Source: Castellaniella sp.
Lineage (GTDB): Bacteria > Pseudomonadota > Gammaproteobacteria > Burkholderiales > Burkholderiaceae_B
DNA length: 64,000 nucleotides
Direction of reading: 5' to 3'
Assembly: GCA_019104865.1 (NCBI GenBank)
Contig: JAHRWZ010000064.1
Coordinates: forward strand, 41,883-105,882
A model generated the notes under the pieces. It worked only from the letters and a program-made list of their open reading frames with translations. It was not told where the DNA came from and ran no database searches. Positions 18,007 through 26,248 of this stretch are shown here, piece by piece (within the stretch, counting starts at the first letter, position 1; each line of letters opens with the position of its first letter). The position numbers and the translations under genes are program-made.

Positions 18007-18771
18007 ATGAGCCAAACCCGGAGCCAAACCCGCACACGCCTAGTCATGGGCAACTGGAAAATGCACGGCAGCCTTGTGGACAACGCGGCTTTGCTGGGCA
18101 GCCTGGTGTCGGGCGCAGCCCGCGCAGGGGATACCCAGCTGGCCGTGTGCGCACCGTTCCCGTACCTGGCCCAGGCGCGCCAGGCGCTGGCGACAACGCC
18201 GATTTCCTGGGGCGCGCAGGACGTCAGCGTCCATGACCGGGGCGCTTACACGGGCGAAGTCTCCGCCGCCATGCTGGCCGATTTTGGCTGCACCTGGGTC
18301 CTGTGCGGTCATTCCGAACGGCGGGCGCTGCATGGCGAATCCAGCGCACTGGTCGCGGCAAAGGCCGTTGCCGCGCTGGCATCCGGTCTGGCTCCGGTCG
18401 TATGCGTCGGCGAAACCCTGTCCGATCGGGATGCGGGGGATGCCGAATGCGTGATCGGCGATCAACTGGAACCCGTCCTGGCGCTGGGGGCGGACACGCT
18501 GTCGCGCCTGGTGATCGCCTATGAGCCCGTCTGGGCGATTGGCACCGGTCGCACCGCCACGCCAGATCAGGCCCAGGCCATCCACGCCTTCATCCGTGCC
18601 GCGCTGGTCCGGCATGGGGCTGGCCAGACTCGTATCCTGTACGGTGGCAGCGTCAAGGCCGCCAACGCGTCCGCCCTGTTTTCACAACCCGACATCGATG
18701 GCGCCCTGGTCGGGGGCGCGTCACTTGTCGCCGACGAATTTCTGAATATTGCGGCCGCGGTCGCTCAATAA
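18007..18771 (+). CDS. tpiA: Triosephosphate isomerase
   Basis: The 254-residue enzyme interconverts dihydroxyacetone phosphate and glyceraldehyde 3-phosphate in the cytosol. Active-site residues are visible: N16 and K18 in GNWKMHG, H102 in CGHSERR, and E173 in AYEPVWAIGTG. The phosphate loop ILYGGSVKAAN follows. Length is normal. The start at 18007 lacks a good ribosome site, but no later start would keep GNWK. secG follows after 28 bp and tRNA-Leu after that, an arrangement common in Burkholderiales. Confidence 0.97.
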   Translation: MSQTRSQTRTRLVMGNWKMHGSLVDNAALLGSLVSGAARAGDTQLAVCAPFPYLAQARQALATTPISWGAQDVSVHDRGAYTGEVSAAMLADFGCTWVLCGHSERRALHGESSALVAAKAVAALASGLAPVVCVGETLSDRDAGDAECVIGDQLEPVLALGADTLSRLVIAYEPVWAIGTGRTATPDQAQAIHAFIRAALVRHGAGQTRILYGGSVKAANASALFSQPDIDGALVGGASLVADEFLNIAAAVAQ

Positions 18772-18799
18772 GCCCCCTAAGGCCCGGAGTTCTCTCATC

Positions 18800-19273
18800 A
18801 TGCAATGGTTTTCCTCGATCCTGCTGACCCTGCAGGTCATCTCCTCGCTTCTGATCATCGTGCTAGTGCTGCTGCAGCAGGGCAAGGGTGCGGACATGGG
18901 GGCTGCTTTTGGCAGCGGTTCGGCGGGCAGCGTGTTCGGTTCCGCCGGGGCGGCAAACTTCCTGTCACGGGCAACGAAATGGGCAGCCGTCGTGTTTTTC
19001 GCGACCACCATTGGCCTGGCCTGGATCGCGCACCATCCGGCCGGTTCGCCGATCGAGACCGGGATCATGCAGGGCTTCACCGCACCAGCGAAGGCGCCCA
19101 CGCCTGCACCCGCCACGGGCACTGCGGTGCCGAACGTCGGTCCCGCCGTGCCCACGGCGCCAGCCGCACCCACCGCGTCCGGTCAGCCGGCTGCCGCAGG
19201 GGGCGCCACGGCACCAGCCGCGCAGGGTGCCGCATCGGTGCCGTCCGTGCCGGCCCCCACGAGCACCAAGTAG
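18800..19273 (+). CDS. secG: Preprotein translocase subunit SecG
   Basis: The 157-residue protein starts MQWFSSILLTLQVISSLLII. It has the two membrane helices of SecG separated by the conserved cytoplasmic LQQGKGADMGAAFGSGSAG loop. After the second helix (about 52-75) comes an unusually long Ala/Pro-rich tail of some 70 residues, which is known from other betaproteobacterial SecG proteins. SecG assists the SecYE channel during secretion. The start at 18800 is chosen by homology; tpiA is just upstream and tRNA-Leu begins 44 bp after the stop. Confidence 0.95.
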   Translation: MQWFSSILLTLQVISSLLIIVLVLLQQGKGADMGAAFGSGSAGSVFGSAGAANFLSRATKWAAVVFFATTIGLAWIAHHPAGSPIETGIMQGFTAPAKAPTPAPATGTAVPNVGPAVPTAPAAPTASGQPAAAGGATAPAAQGAASVPSVPAPTSTK

Positions 19274-19317
19274 CCCACCTTCATGCTAGAATTGCCGTCT
19301 TTGTCGAAAGACGAAAA

Positions 19318-19402
19318 GCCGTCGTGGTGGAATTGGTAGACACGCTATCTTGAGGGGGTAGTGGCGAAAGCTGTACGAGTTCGAGTCTCGTCGACGGCAC
19401 CA
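19318..19402 (+). tRNA. tRNA-Leu(GAG)
   Basis: This 85-nt gene has paired acceptor strands GCCGTCG and CGACGGC, an encoded ACCA end, an anticodon stem CTATC/GGTAG with loop TTGAGGG (anticodon GAG), a long variable arm, and a T arm with GTTCGAGTC. It follows secG, as in related genomes. Downstream sequence carries an integrase tail, so its 3' end was probably used as an integration site. Confidence 0.96.
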
Positions 19403-19411
19403 CCAAATAGT

Positions 19412-19512
19412 CCGGGCTGATCCAGATCAGTCCAGGAAATCAAAGAAAACCCGCATGAACACTAGTTCTTGCGGGTTTTTCTTGTCTGCGGTAGTCCTGG
19501 CCGGGCTGATCC
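19412..19512 (+). repeat. Direct repeat CCGGGCTGATCC flanking the post-tRNA terminator
   Basis: The 12-mer CCGGGCTGATCC occurs at 19412-19423 and again at 19501-19512, on either side of the hairpin that follows tRNA-Leu(GAG). The first copy runs into GATCAG, making CTGATC-CA-GATCAG. It may be a leftover of an insertion or duplication at the end of the tRNA; chance is possible for a repeat this short. Confidence 0.4.
19446..19480 (+). terminator. Intrinsic terminator after tRNA-Leu(GAG)
   Basis: AAAACCCGCA at 19446-19455 and TGCGGGTTTTT at 19470-19480 form a 10-bp stem with a 14-nt loop and a T run on the plus strand. It is well placed to end the secG-tRNA transcript. The A-run on the other side would also let it work on the minus strand. 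Confidence 0.85.
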
Positions 19513-19552
19513 GATCTGATGGGTGCAGCGTTTTTTGAGTACGTTGTTGAGT

Positions 19553-19690
19553 ATGCATCGTACCGTTGCGCGGGAGCGCCTAGGCGTCGATTTCGATGTC
19601 CTGGAGGCGCAGCTTGCACCAAGGCGCACGTACTCAGTTCGGCGAATGACGAGGGCGAATGTGGCGAGGTCTCGGTTTCCGCTAACATAA
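19553..19690 (+). pseudogene. C-terminal remnant of a tyrosine (P4-type) integrase
   Basis: The frame from ATG 19553 reads RTVARERLGVDFDVLEAQLA and runs to TAA at about 19690. The ARERLGxDxDVLEAQLA pattern is the segment just before the catalytic tyrosine of P4-type integrases. The upstream part of the frame is interrupted by a stop at 19517, and no catalytic R-H-R residues precede it, so this is a tail fragment. It lies 150 bp after a tRNA gene, where such integrases insert. The match is by motif memory and short, hence moderate confidence. Confidence 0.5.
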
Positions 19691-19723
19691 CAAACGCCAA
19701 TCTGGAAAGGCATAAGGTGGAAT

Positions 19724-20479
19724 GTGTTGAAATGGATTTGGAAAAACAAGATTGCAAAGTCCGTATCGGTGCTGTTTTTTGTGATCGCGTCCGGCATCGG
19801 CCTTCTAAGTGACATCGGCGGGGCCCGGAGTTTATTCAAGGACCTGAATTTCGGTGAAGAGCCATTGGTGGTTATTCAGGGCCGTCTCAGTCCAGTTTTC
19901 AGACATCCGGACTCCTACAGCAACCACGATGATGCATCCCTCAGCATCCAGGTTCGCAACTACAGTGAGAAAACAGTGACGTTAGTTGCTGCATTCTTAT
20001 CCATACAGAACAGTCGAACTCTGACCGTTGCGAAAAGTGGTGGCTTGGGCGCGTGCACGCTTAGCGCTGATCGAAACGAGAACAGCCCAATAGCCATTGC
20101 ACCTGGAGCAACCCAATGGTTCACCGTCGCCAAGAATATTGAGCTGCACGGCATTTCATCTTACCTGACAGATGAAAAACTGTCTGGTGTATTTGTCCAC
20201 GCACCGACAGGCGCTCCTTTTAGTATTGCGCAACTGGCCTATGTGGATGACCTAAATACGTATTTTGAAAAGACCTATGGAAAACATGCGGCAATCAAAG
20301 TCACCGTACAATCCGTCTCAAATGAAGAATACATTTTTTACTTCCCTATAGCACAAGGCAAAGATCTTTTTGCGAAAGATGGCAGCTTGCACCACGACTG
20401 GTTCATTGCTAACTGGAAGAATTGGAAGAACGTTCGCTCCTTAGGAGGATATACATGTGAAGTAGCAGTTAGCGAATAA
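19724..20479 (+). CDS. Orphan membrane-anchored or exported protein, AT-rich
   Basis: This 251-residue product is not recognised. An N-terminal basic, hydrophobic stretch (WIWKNKIAKS, then VSVLFFVIASGIGLL) predicts a single membrane anchor or uncleaved signal. The rest looks like an extracytoplasmic beta-rich domain with segments such as SIQVRNYSEKTVTLVAAFLS and two cysteines near residues 111 and 246. Base composition is clearly AT-richer than its neighbours. It lies between an integrase tail and an IS3 tail, so it was probably acquired. The start at 19724 is uncertain: there is no strong ribosome site. No function can be assigned. Confidence 0.65.
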   Translation: MLKWIWKNKIAKSVSVLFFVIASGIGLLSDIGGARSLFKDLNFGEEPLVVIQGRLSPVFRHPDSYSNHDDASLSIQVRNYSEKTVTLVAAFLSIQNSRTLTVAKSGGLGACTLSADRNENSPIAIAPGATQWFTVAKNIELHGISSYLTDEKLSGVFVHAPTGAPFSIAQLAYVDDLNTYFEKTYGKHAAIKVTVQSVSNEEYIFYFPIAQGKDLFAKDGSLHHDWFIANWKNWKNVRSLGGYTCEVAVSE

Positions 20480-20503
20480 TAAAACCTTATTTCATATGCT
20501 AAA

Positions 20504-20662
20504 TGATTTCATGCAGGCCATGTAGCCAGATGCAGAACTGTAATGACCCAGTGAAAACCTGCTCAGGGGCAGCTAATGCAAAGGCTTCAACCGGGGTCCT
20601 CATCTTCAACGCCTGGTGTGGGCGGCGGTGGTTGTAGAAACTGATCCTGTCGCCAATCACAC
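20504..20662 (-). pseudogene. IS3-family transposase C-terminal remnant
   Basis: On the minus strand the sequence from 20662 reads RISFYNHRRPHQALKMRTP then VEAF, the hallmark end of IS3-family transposases (the FYNxxRPHxAL block after the last catalytic acid). Only about 30 recognisable residues remain, followed by 20 more and a TAG near 20504. A possible element end, TGTAATGACCCAG, is at 20539. The remnant abuts the stop of the outer-membrane factor gene at 20657, so the insertion or its decay defined that border. Confidence 0.75.
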
Positions 20663-22189
20663 GGCTGGCATGCTGTAGTGATTCAAATCGGTGCCTGCGG
20701 GCTGGGCCGATGTCGCGGTGGATGCGTCCCAGCCACCACCAAGGGCCTTGTACAGCGCCACCAATTGCACAGCTGCGTTGGTATGCGCCCGCGCGGCTGC
20801 GGTTTCGGCCTCGTGCAGACTGCGCTGGGCGGCCAGCAGTTCGACCAGCGCAATATCGCCTGCGGCGTAGCGTGCCTTGGCGTGGCCGTAGCTGGTACGC
20901 GAAGCAGTCAGCGCCATGCCGCGGCGCTCCAGTGTGTCCAGCCCACCCTGGTAGTCGCCCAGCGCGCGTTCAGCATCGCCCAGCGCCGCCAGCACGGCCT
21001 GCTCGTAGGCCAGCGCGGCCTGCCGCTCGGCGGCTTCGCGGGCACGAATCTCGGCGCGGACGCGCCCGCCCTCGAACAAGCGCCAGGAAATCAGCGGCAA
21101 GACGGAAAAGCGCGAGCTGGAGGCATCAAACCAATTGCCCGTGCTGAGCGCCTGGAATCCGCCGCCGACACCGATGGACAGCTTGGGAAACAGCTCTGCC
21201 GTAGCCACGCCAATATCGGCGGAACTCGCGGCCAGGCGCCGTTCCGCAGCCAGCACGTCAGGGCGCCGGCGCAACATATCGGCGCGCTCGCCCAGGGGTG
21301 GTGCCCGCAGCGTGCTCGGCGCCAAGGGGCCGTCAAGCAGCGCCAGCTCCCGCTCTGGCGGTGCCCCCAGCAGCACGCCCAAACTGAGCACCGAGGCACG
21401 TTGGCGCGTCTGGATATCCGGGATGAGCGCATTGACTGCCGCCCATTGGGCGTACGCCGCCTCCACATCGGCGGCGGATGCGTCACCCTGCGTGTGCCGC
21501 AGGCGCACCAGATCCAAGGTCTGTCGCAGCGTGTCCAGTGTGGCCTCTTGAGCCTGCAACTCGTAGCGGGCGCCAACCGCAGTGAACCAGGTGCGCGCCA
21601 CCTCGGCCACGATGCGCATGCGCACACCCTGTGCCTCGATTTCGGTTGCCTGCAGGCGGGCGCTGGCGCCTTCCAGAGCGCGCCGCTTGGCGCCGAACAA
21701 ATCGGCCTCCCAGGCCGCATCGAAACCTGCGTCATAGATGGTCTGCGTGGCTTCCAGGCCGGGGATCCTGCCGACGGGCAAGGGACCGTTCTCGCTTTGG
21801 CGGCGTCGGTTGACGCTCGCGCTGACGCCAACGGTGGGCAAAGCCTCGCCGGCCACGTGATCGCGTAAGGCGCGTGCCTCATCAATGCGTGTCGCGGCCT
21901 GACGCAGATCCAGATTCTGTGCCAGCGCCGTGGCCATCAGGCGATCGAGGACCGGGTCGCCCAGTGCGGACCACCAATGGCTCAGGTCTTTGGACTGGGA
22001 CTCACTGGCCAACGGCACAGTCCAGCCGCTGCCGACATCGACCGGCGGCGGTTCACGGTAGTCGGGGCCTACGGCCGCACAGGCTGTCAGCAGCACACAG
22101 GACAGGGCCAGCGCGAGCGGGCGCATGCGCCCGAGGGCCAGTCCGGTGACGGCTGCATGAAGGACGGGAGTGGAGGTCTTGGTTTTCAT
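20657..22189 (-). CDS. Outer-membrane efflux lipoprotein (NodT/OprM family)
   Basis: The 510-residue protein has a lipoprotein signal with lipobox LLTAC (C37). The body is the duplicated TolC-like structure: GPDYREPP at the mature start, DLRQAATRIDEARA, the repeated DVEAAYAQ and IALVELLAAQRSLHEAETA helices. It forms the outer-membrane channel for an exporter. The start at 22189 overlaps the stop of the permease gene (ATGA), tying it to the ABC exporter operon upstream. The last codons run directly into an IS remnant, so the C-terminus (HYSMPAV) may be slightly altered from the ancestral form. Confidence 0.92.
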   Translation of the reverse strand: MKTKTSTPVLHAAVTGLALGRMRPLALALSCVLLTACAAVGPDYREPPPVDVGSGWTVPLASESQSKDLSHWWSALGDPVLDRLMATALAQNLDLRQAATRIDEARALRDHVAGEALPTVGVSASVNRRRQSENGPLPVGRIPGLEATQTIYDAGFDAAWEADLFGAKRRALEGASARLQATEIEAQGVRMRIVAEVARTWFTAVGARYELQAQEATLDTLRQTLDLVRLRHTQGDASAADVEAAYAQWAAVNALIPDIQTRQRASVLSLGVLLGAPPERELALLDGPLAPSTLRAPPLGERADMLRRRPDVLAAERRLAASSADIGVATAELFPKLSIGVGGGFQALSTGNWFDASSSRFSVLPLISWRLFEGGRVRAEIRAREAAERQAALAYEQAVLAALGDAERALGDYQGGLDTLERRGMALTASRTSYGHAKARYAAGDIALVELLAAQRSLHEAETAAARAHTNAAVQLVALYKALGGGWDASTATSAQPAGTDLNHYSMPAV

Positions 22190-23304
22190 TGCAGGCGTCC
22201 TCGGACGATTACGGTGGCCATCGTCAGCGTGGCAAGGGCGATGGCCGCCAACGGCCACAGGCTGGACAGGATCTCGCTGGACGGCATGGCCTTCAAAAAG
22301 CTGCCCTCGACGATGATCAGGAAGTGGGTCAGCGGAATGGCCTGCGCCAACCATTGAAAAATAGTAGGCATGTTCTCCACCGGCGTGGCGAACCCGGACA
22401 TCAGCACCGCCGGCACGCCGATGGCGAAGGCGCCGAGGATGGCCTGCTGCTGCGTCATGCTGACTGCGGAAATCATCAGGCCGATACCGACCACCGACAG
22501 GATGAACAGCACCAGGCCGACGAGCAGCAGAGCAACCGAGCCGGTGAACGGAATGCCAAACAGGAAGACACCCGCGCTGATCATGAACAGCCCCAGCAGC
22601 GTGCCGATGGCGAGTGCCGGCAGTGATTTGGAAACGATGATTTCCGGCGTCGAGGTGGGCGAGACCAGCAACTGGTCGAAGGTGCCGAGTTCACGTTCGC
22701 GCGCAATCGACAACGACGTAATCAGCAGCGAACTGAACAGCGCCAGGATGCCGGTCAGGCCAGGCACGATGTACCAGCGGTAGACGAGGTTCGGGTTGAA
22801 CCAGTGGCGCACCAGCACGGGTGAAGGTGCCTGTGTATCGGGCACCACCTCGGCGCCGACATCGGCGGCGATGGTCGACAGATAGGACACCGTGATCTGT
22901 CCCGAATTGCTGCGCCGGCCATCGACCAGCAGCTGCGCACGACCGCTCTCGCCGGCGGCGATCGTGCGCGAGAAATCCACAGGAATGGTCAGCGCCGCGA
23001 TCACTTCGCCGCGATCGATCAGTTCATGCAACTGCCGCCGGTTGTCGATGCGTCGCACGTGGGTGATGAACTGGGCGCTTTCCAGCCGCTGCACCAGTTC
23101 ATGCGACCAGCGGCCCGCGTCCTGGTTGTAGACGGCGATATCGACATTGCGCACTTCCAGCGTGGCGGCAAAGGCAAACACCAGCAGTTGCAGGATGGGC
23201 GGCACGAACACCACCATGCGGCTGCGTGGGTCGCGCAGGATGCTGAGCACTTCCTTGATGAACTGGGCACGCAGGCGGGTGAACGAGAATGTGGAGGTCA
23301 ACAT
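22186..23304 (-). CDS. ybhR: ABC-2 type permease (YbhR-like)
   Basis: The 372-residue inner-membrane protein has one N-terminal helix (PRSRMVVFVPPILQLLVFAF), a large periplasmic domain and five C-terminal helices. The ABC-2 motif ERELGTFDQLLVSPTSTPEI is at about residue 220. It pairs with the other permease to form the membrane part of a YbhFSR-type exporter. The start at 23304 is only 4 bp after the preceding stop. The stop overlaps the outer-membrane factor start. E. coli YbhFSR exports drugs and possibly Na+/Li+; the substrate here is unknown. Confidence 0.88.
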   Translation of the reverse strand: MLTSTFSFTRLRAQFIKEVLSILRDPRSRMVVFVPPILQLLVFAFAATLEVRNVDIAVYNQDAGRWSHELVQRLESAQFITHVRRIDNRRQLHELIDRGEVIAALTIPVDFSRTIAAGESGRAQLLVDGRRSNSGQITVSYLSTIAADVGAEVVPDTQAPSPVLVRHWFNPNLVYRWYIVPGLTGILALFSSLLITSLSIARERELGTFDQLLVSPTSTPEIIVSKSLPALAIGTLLGLFMISAGVFLFGIPFTGSVALLLVGLVLFILSVVGIGLMISAVSMTQQQAILGAFAIGVPAVLMSGFATPVENMPTIFQWLAQAIPLTHFLIIVEGSFLKAMPSSEILSSLWPLAAIALATLTMATVIVRGRLQ

Positions 23305-23308
23305 GGAA

Positions 23309-24478
23309 TCACTCCAGGTTCTTGCGCGTGGCGCGCTTGGCGATCGCGAAGAACAATGCCCCGATCGCCGCCATCGCCGCCAGATTGGGCAGGAACACCG
23401 CCCAGACATCGCCGGCCAGGAACACGGTTTTGAGCGAATCGACGAAATAGCGCGCCGGAACCACCCGGGTGATGGCGCGGATCGGTGCGGGCATGGCGTC
23501 GATTTCGTACAGAAAGCCCGACAACATGAAGGCCGGCAGGAAACCTGTGAACAGGGCGATCTGCGCCGCCAGGAACTGGTTGCGTGCCAGTGAGGAAATC
23601 AGCAACCCCTGGCCCAGGGCCGGCACCATGAACACTGCCGACAGTAGCAGCAGCGCCGCCAGCGAGCCACGCATCGGCACGCCGAAAACGAACACGGCCA
23701 ATGCCGCCGCGACCAGCGTGGACAGCATGCCGAGCACGAAGTACGGCAGCAGCTTGCCGATCAGGATCTCGGCCACCGACGCGGGCGTGGACAGCACCGC
23801 CTCCATGGTGCCGCGTTCCCATTCGCGTGCCACCACCAGCGCGGTGAGCATGGTGCCGATGATGGTCATGACGATGGCGATCGCGCCGGGGATCAGCGCG
23901 CGGCGGCTTTCCAGCTCGGGGTTGAACCAGTAGCGCGGCTCCAGTACGACGGACTGGGGCGGCGCCGCGACGTCCAGACCGGCGCGCCAGGTCTGCACCA
24001 CGCCACGGGAGTAGTTCTCGACGTAGTTGGCGGTGTTGGGGTAGGAGCCGTCGGTGACGATCTGCACCAGCGGCTCGGTGCCGCGCTGCGCCAGGCGCTG
24101 CTCGAAGTCCTGCGGAATCACCACGTAGCCGCGCAGGTCGCCGGACACCAGCTTCTCGGCCACTTCGCGCCGGTCGTGGGCGAACTGCACCTGCAGGAAG
24201 CGGGTGCCCGAAAACGCGGCGGCCAGCGACTGCGCCGATGCGCCGGGGGATTCGAGCACCACACCGACGCGGACGTTCTTCGCATCCAGCGACACCGCAT
24301 AGGCAAACAGCAACAGCAACACCACCGGCAGCACGAAGGCGATCAGCAGCGTCGAAGGGTCGCGCAGCGCCTGGTGGCTTTCCTTCGTGACCAGGGCTAT
24401 CAGGCGCCGCAGGTCGAAGCGACGCAGGTCGACCGGCACCGGACCGCCCCTATCCTTGTCCTTGATAGGTTCGTTCAT
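23309..24478 (-). CDS. ybhS: ABC-2 type permease (YbhS-like)
   Basis: The 389-residue protein has the same layout as its neighbour: helix at about 45-65 (LLIAFVLPVVLLLLFAYAVS), a periplasmic domain of about 130 residues, and the REWERGTMEAVLSTPASVAEI motif followed by five helices. Its start overlaps the stop of the tandem ATPase gene (ATGA) and it is followed after 4 bp by the second permease. Two different permease genes and a double ATPase indicate an asymmetric exporter of the YbhFSR/RbbA-YhhJ kind. Confidence 0.9.
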   Translation of the reverse strand: MNEPIKDKDRGGPVPVDLRRFDLRRLIALVTKESHQALRDPSTLLIAFVLPVVLLLLFAYAVSLDAKNVRVGVVLESPGASAQSLAAAFSGTRFLQVQFAHDRREVAEKLVSGDLRGYVVIPQDFEQRLAQRGTEPLVQIVTDGSYPNTANYVENYSRGVVQTWRAGLDVAAPPQSVVLEPRYWFNPELESRRALIPGAIAIVMTIIGTMLTALVVAREWERGTMEAVLSTPASVAEILIGKLLPYFVLGMLSTLVAAALAVFVFGVPMRGSLAALLLLSAVFMVPALGQGLLISSLARNQFLAAQIALFTGFLPAFMLSGFLYEIDAMPAPIRAITRVVPARYFVDSLKTVFLAGDVWAVFLPNLAAMAAIGALFFAIAKRATRKNLE

Positions 24479-26247
24479 GTGGCGGCCTCCATCTCGCGCT
24501 CGGCCGACTCGACCAGATGGATGAACGCGTCCTCCATGGTCGGATCGGGCTTTTCCGGGCTCACTGTCATGCGCTTGAGCGCGTCGGGCGTGTCCAGCGC
24601 GATCAGCCGCGCACGCGACAGCATGGCCACGCGGTCGCAGTATTCGGCCTCGTCCATGAAGTGGGTGGTGACCATGATGGTCACGCCCTTGCGCGCCAGC
24701 CCGTTGATGTGTGTCCAGAACTCGCGCCGGGTGATGGGATCCACCCCTGAAGTCGGCTCGTCCAGGAACAGCACCGGCGGGCGGTGCATCAGCGAACAGG
24801 CCAGCGCCAGGCGCTGCTTATGCCCCAGCGGCAGGGAATCGGGCGTGGCCGAAAGCCAGTCGCCCAGGTCGAAGGTTTCGATCATCTCGGCGATACGCTC
24901 GCGTCGGGCGCTGCCTTCCAGACCATAGACCCCAGCCGAGAACTCCAGGTTCTGCTGCACAGACAGCAGGCCGTAGAGCGAAAATTTTTGCGCCATGTAG
25001 CCGAGCCGGCTCTTGGCCGCGCCCGTGGCGCGGCGCAGGTCGTATCCCACCACATGCGCCTCGCCCGCAGTGGGTTTCAGCAGGCCACAGAGCATCTTGA
25101 AGGTAGTGGACTTGCCCGCGCCATTGGGGCCGAGCAGGCCGAAGATTTCACCCTTGCGCACCTCGAAGCTGACGTTGCCGGTGGCGGTGAATTCGCCGAA
25201 GCGCTTGGTGAGATTGCGACAGGACACGGCAATATCGGAGCCCAGTTCGACTGGCGGCAGACGCTCGGCCAGCGTTGAGGTGCCGCCGGGACCACCGCCG
25301 AGCAGATCGATGAAAGCGTCCTCGAAGCGCGCCGGCACCTGCGCCAGTTGCACCTGCACCCGTTCGGCCAGGGCCTGCACCTGCGCTGCGTCCGCGCCCG
25401 CGCGCAGCACCACGCGCACGCCGGCACCCTGGATCACGCCATCGCTCACGCTGGGCAGATCGAGCGCTTCGGTCAGGACCGCCCGACGCTCGGCGCCCAC
25501 ATCTTCCAGGCGGAAACTGCGGCCTTCGAGCTGCGCGGTCAATTCTTTCGGTGGGCCATCGAACAGGAGCTGCCCCTGGTTCAGCAACAACACGCTTTCG
25601 CAGCGCTCGGCCTCGTCGAGATAGGCCGTGGACCAGACCACGGCCATGCCCTCATCGGTCAGCGCCTGCACCATACGCCACAAGTCCTGGCGGCTGACGG
25701 GATCGACGCCCACCCCGGGTTCGTCCAGCAGCAGCACCTTGGGCCGCGCCATGAGCGCACAGGCAAGCCCCAGCTTCTGCTTCATGCCGCCCGAGAGCTT
25801 GCCTGCGAGACGCCCGGTGAAGGGCCCAAGCCGCGTGAAGTCGAGCAGTTCGGCAAACAGATCGGCGTTCCGGCCCGCATCCATGCCGCGCAACTGCGCG
25901 TACAGCCGCATATTTTCCATCACCGACAGGTCTTCGTACAGGCCGAAGCGCTGCGGCATGTAGCCGCTGGCGACGTGGATGGCGTCGTTGTCCTTGACCA
26001 CGTCAAAGCCGGCCAGGGTGACGCGGCCGGCGTTGGGTGTCAGCAGGCCGGTCAGAATACGCATCAGCGTCGTCTTGCCGGCGCCGTCGGGGCCGACCAG
26101 GCCTGTCAGCCGGCCATAGTGGATGCGCGCGCTCAAGCCCCGCAGGGCCTGCACGTCGCCGAAATGTTTAGCCACGCCTTCGATGACGACGGCGGCGTCC
26201 GTGCCCGCACCCGGTGACATGGTGGCGATGGCGGGGCTCGCCTGCAT
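24475..26247 (-). CDS. ybhF: Tandem ABC ATPase (YbhF-like)
   Basis: The 590-residue protein contains two nucleotide-binding domains. The first has Walker A GPDGAGKT (residues 52-59), signature LSGGMKQ (151-157) and Walker B LLLDEP. The second has GPNGAGKST (373-381) and FLDEPTSGVD, but a degenerate signature (LPLGHKQRLAL). Such fused ATPases drive YbhFSR-type exporters. The start at 26247 lies one base after the adaptor stop (TGAAATG); an ATG at 26289 inside the adaptor gene is less likely. Its stop overlaps the first permease gene. Confidence 0.92.
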   Translation of the reverse strand: MQASPAIATMSPGAGTDAAVVIEGVAKHFGDVQALRGLSARIHYGRLTGLVGPDGAGKTTLMRILTGLLTPNAGRVTLAGFDVVKDNDAIHVASGYMPQRFGLYEDLSVMENMRLYAQLRGMDAGRNADLFAELLDFTRLGPFTGRLAGKLSGGMKQKLGLACALMARPKVLLLDEPGVGVDPVSRQDLWRMVQALTDEGMAVVWSTAYLDEAERCESVLLLNQGQLLFDGPPKELTAQLEGRSFRLEDVGAERRAVLTEALDLPSVSDGVIQGAGVRVVLRAGADAAQVQALAERVQVQLAQVPARFEDAFIDLLGGGPGGTSTLAERLPPVELGSDIAVSCRNLTKRFGEFTATGNVSFEVRKGEIFGLLGPNGAGKSTTFKMLCGLLKPTAGEAHVVGYDLRRATGAAKSRLGYMAQKFSLYGLLSVQQNLEFSAGVYGLEGSARRERIAEMIETFDLGDWLSATPDSLPLGHKQRLALACSLMHRPPVLFLDEPTSGVDPITRREFWTHINGLARKGVTIMVTTHFMDEAEYCDRVAMLSRARLIALDTPDALKRMTVSPEKPDPTMEDAFIHLVESAEREMEAAT

Positions 26248-26248
26248 T

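Noticed and set aside
19519..19812. A 97-codon plus-strand frame overlapping the integrase tail
   Set aside because: It overlaps the start of the 19724 gene in another frame and has no features; the integrase-like reading is in a different frame.
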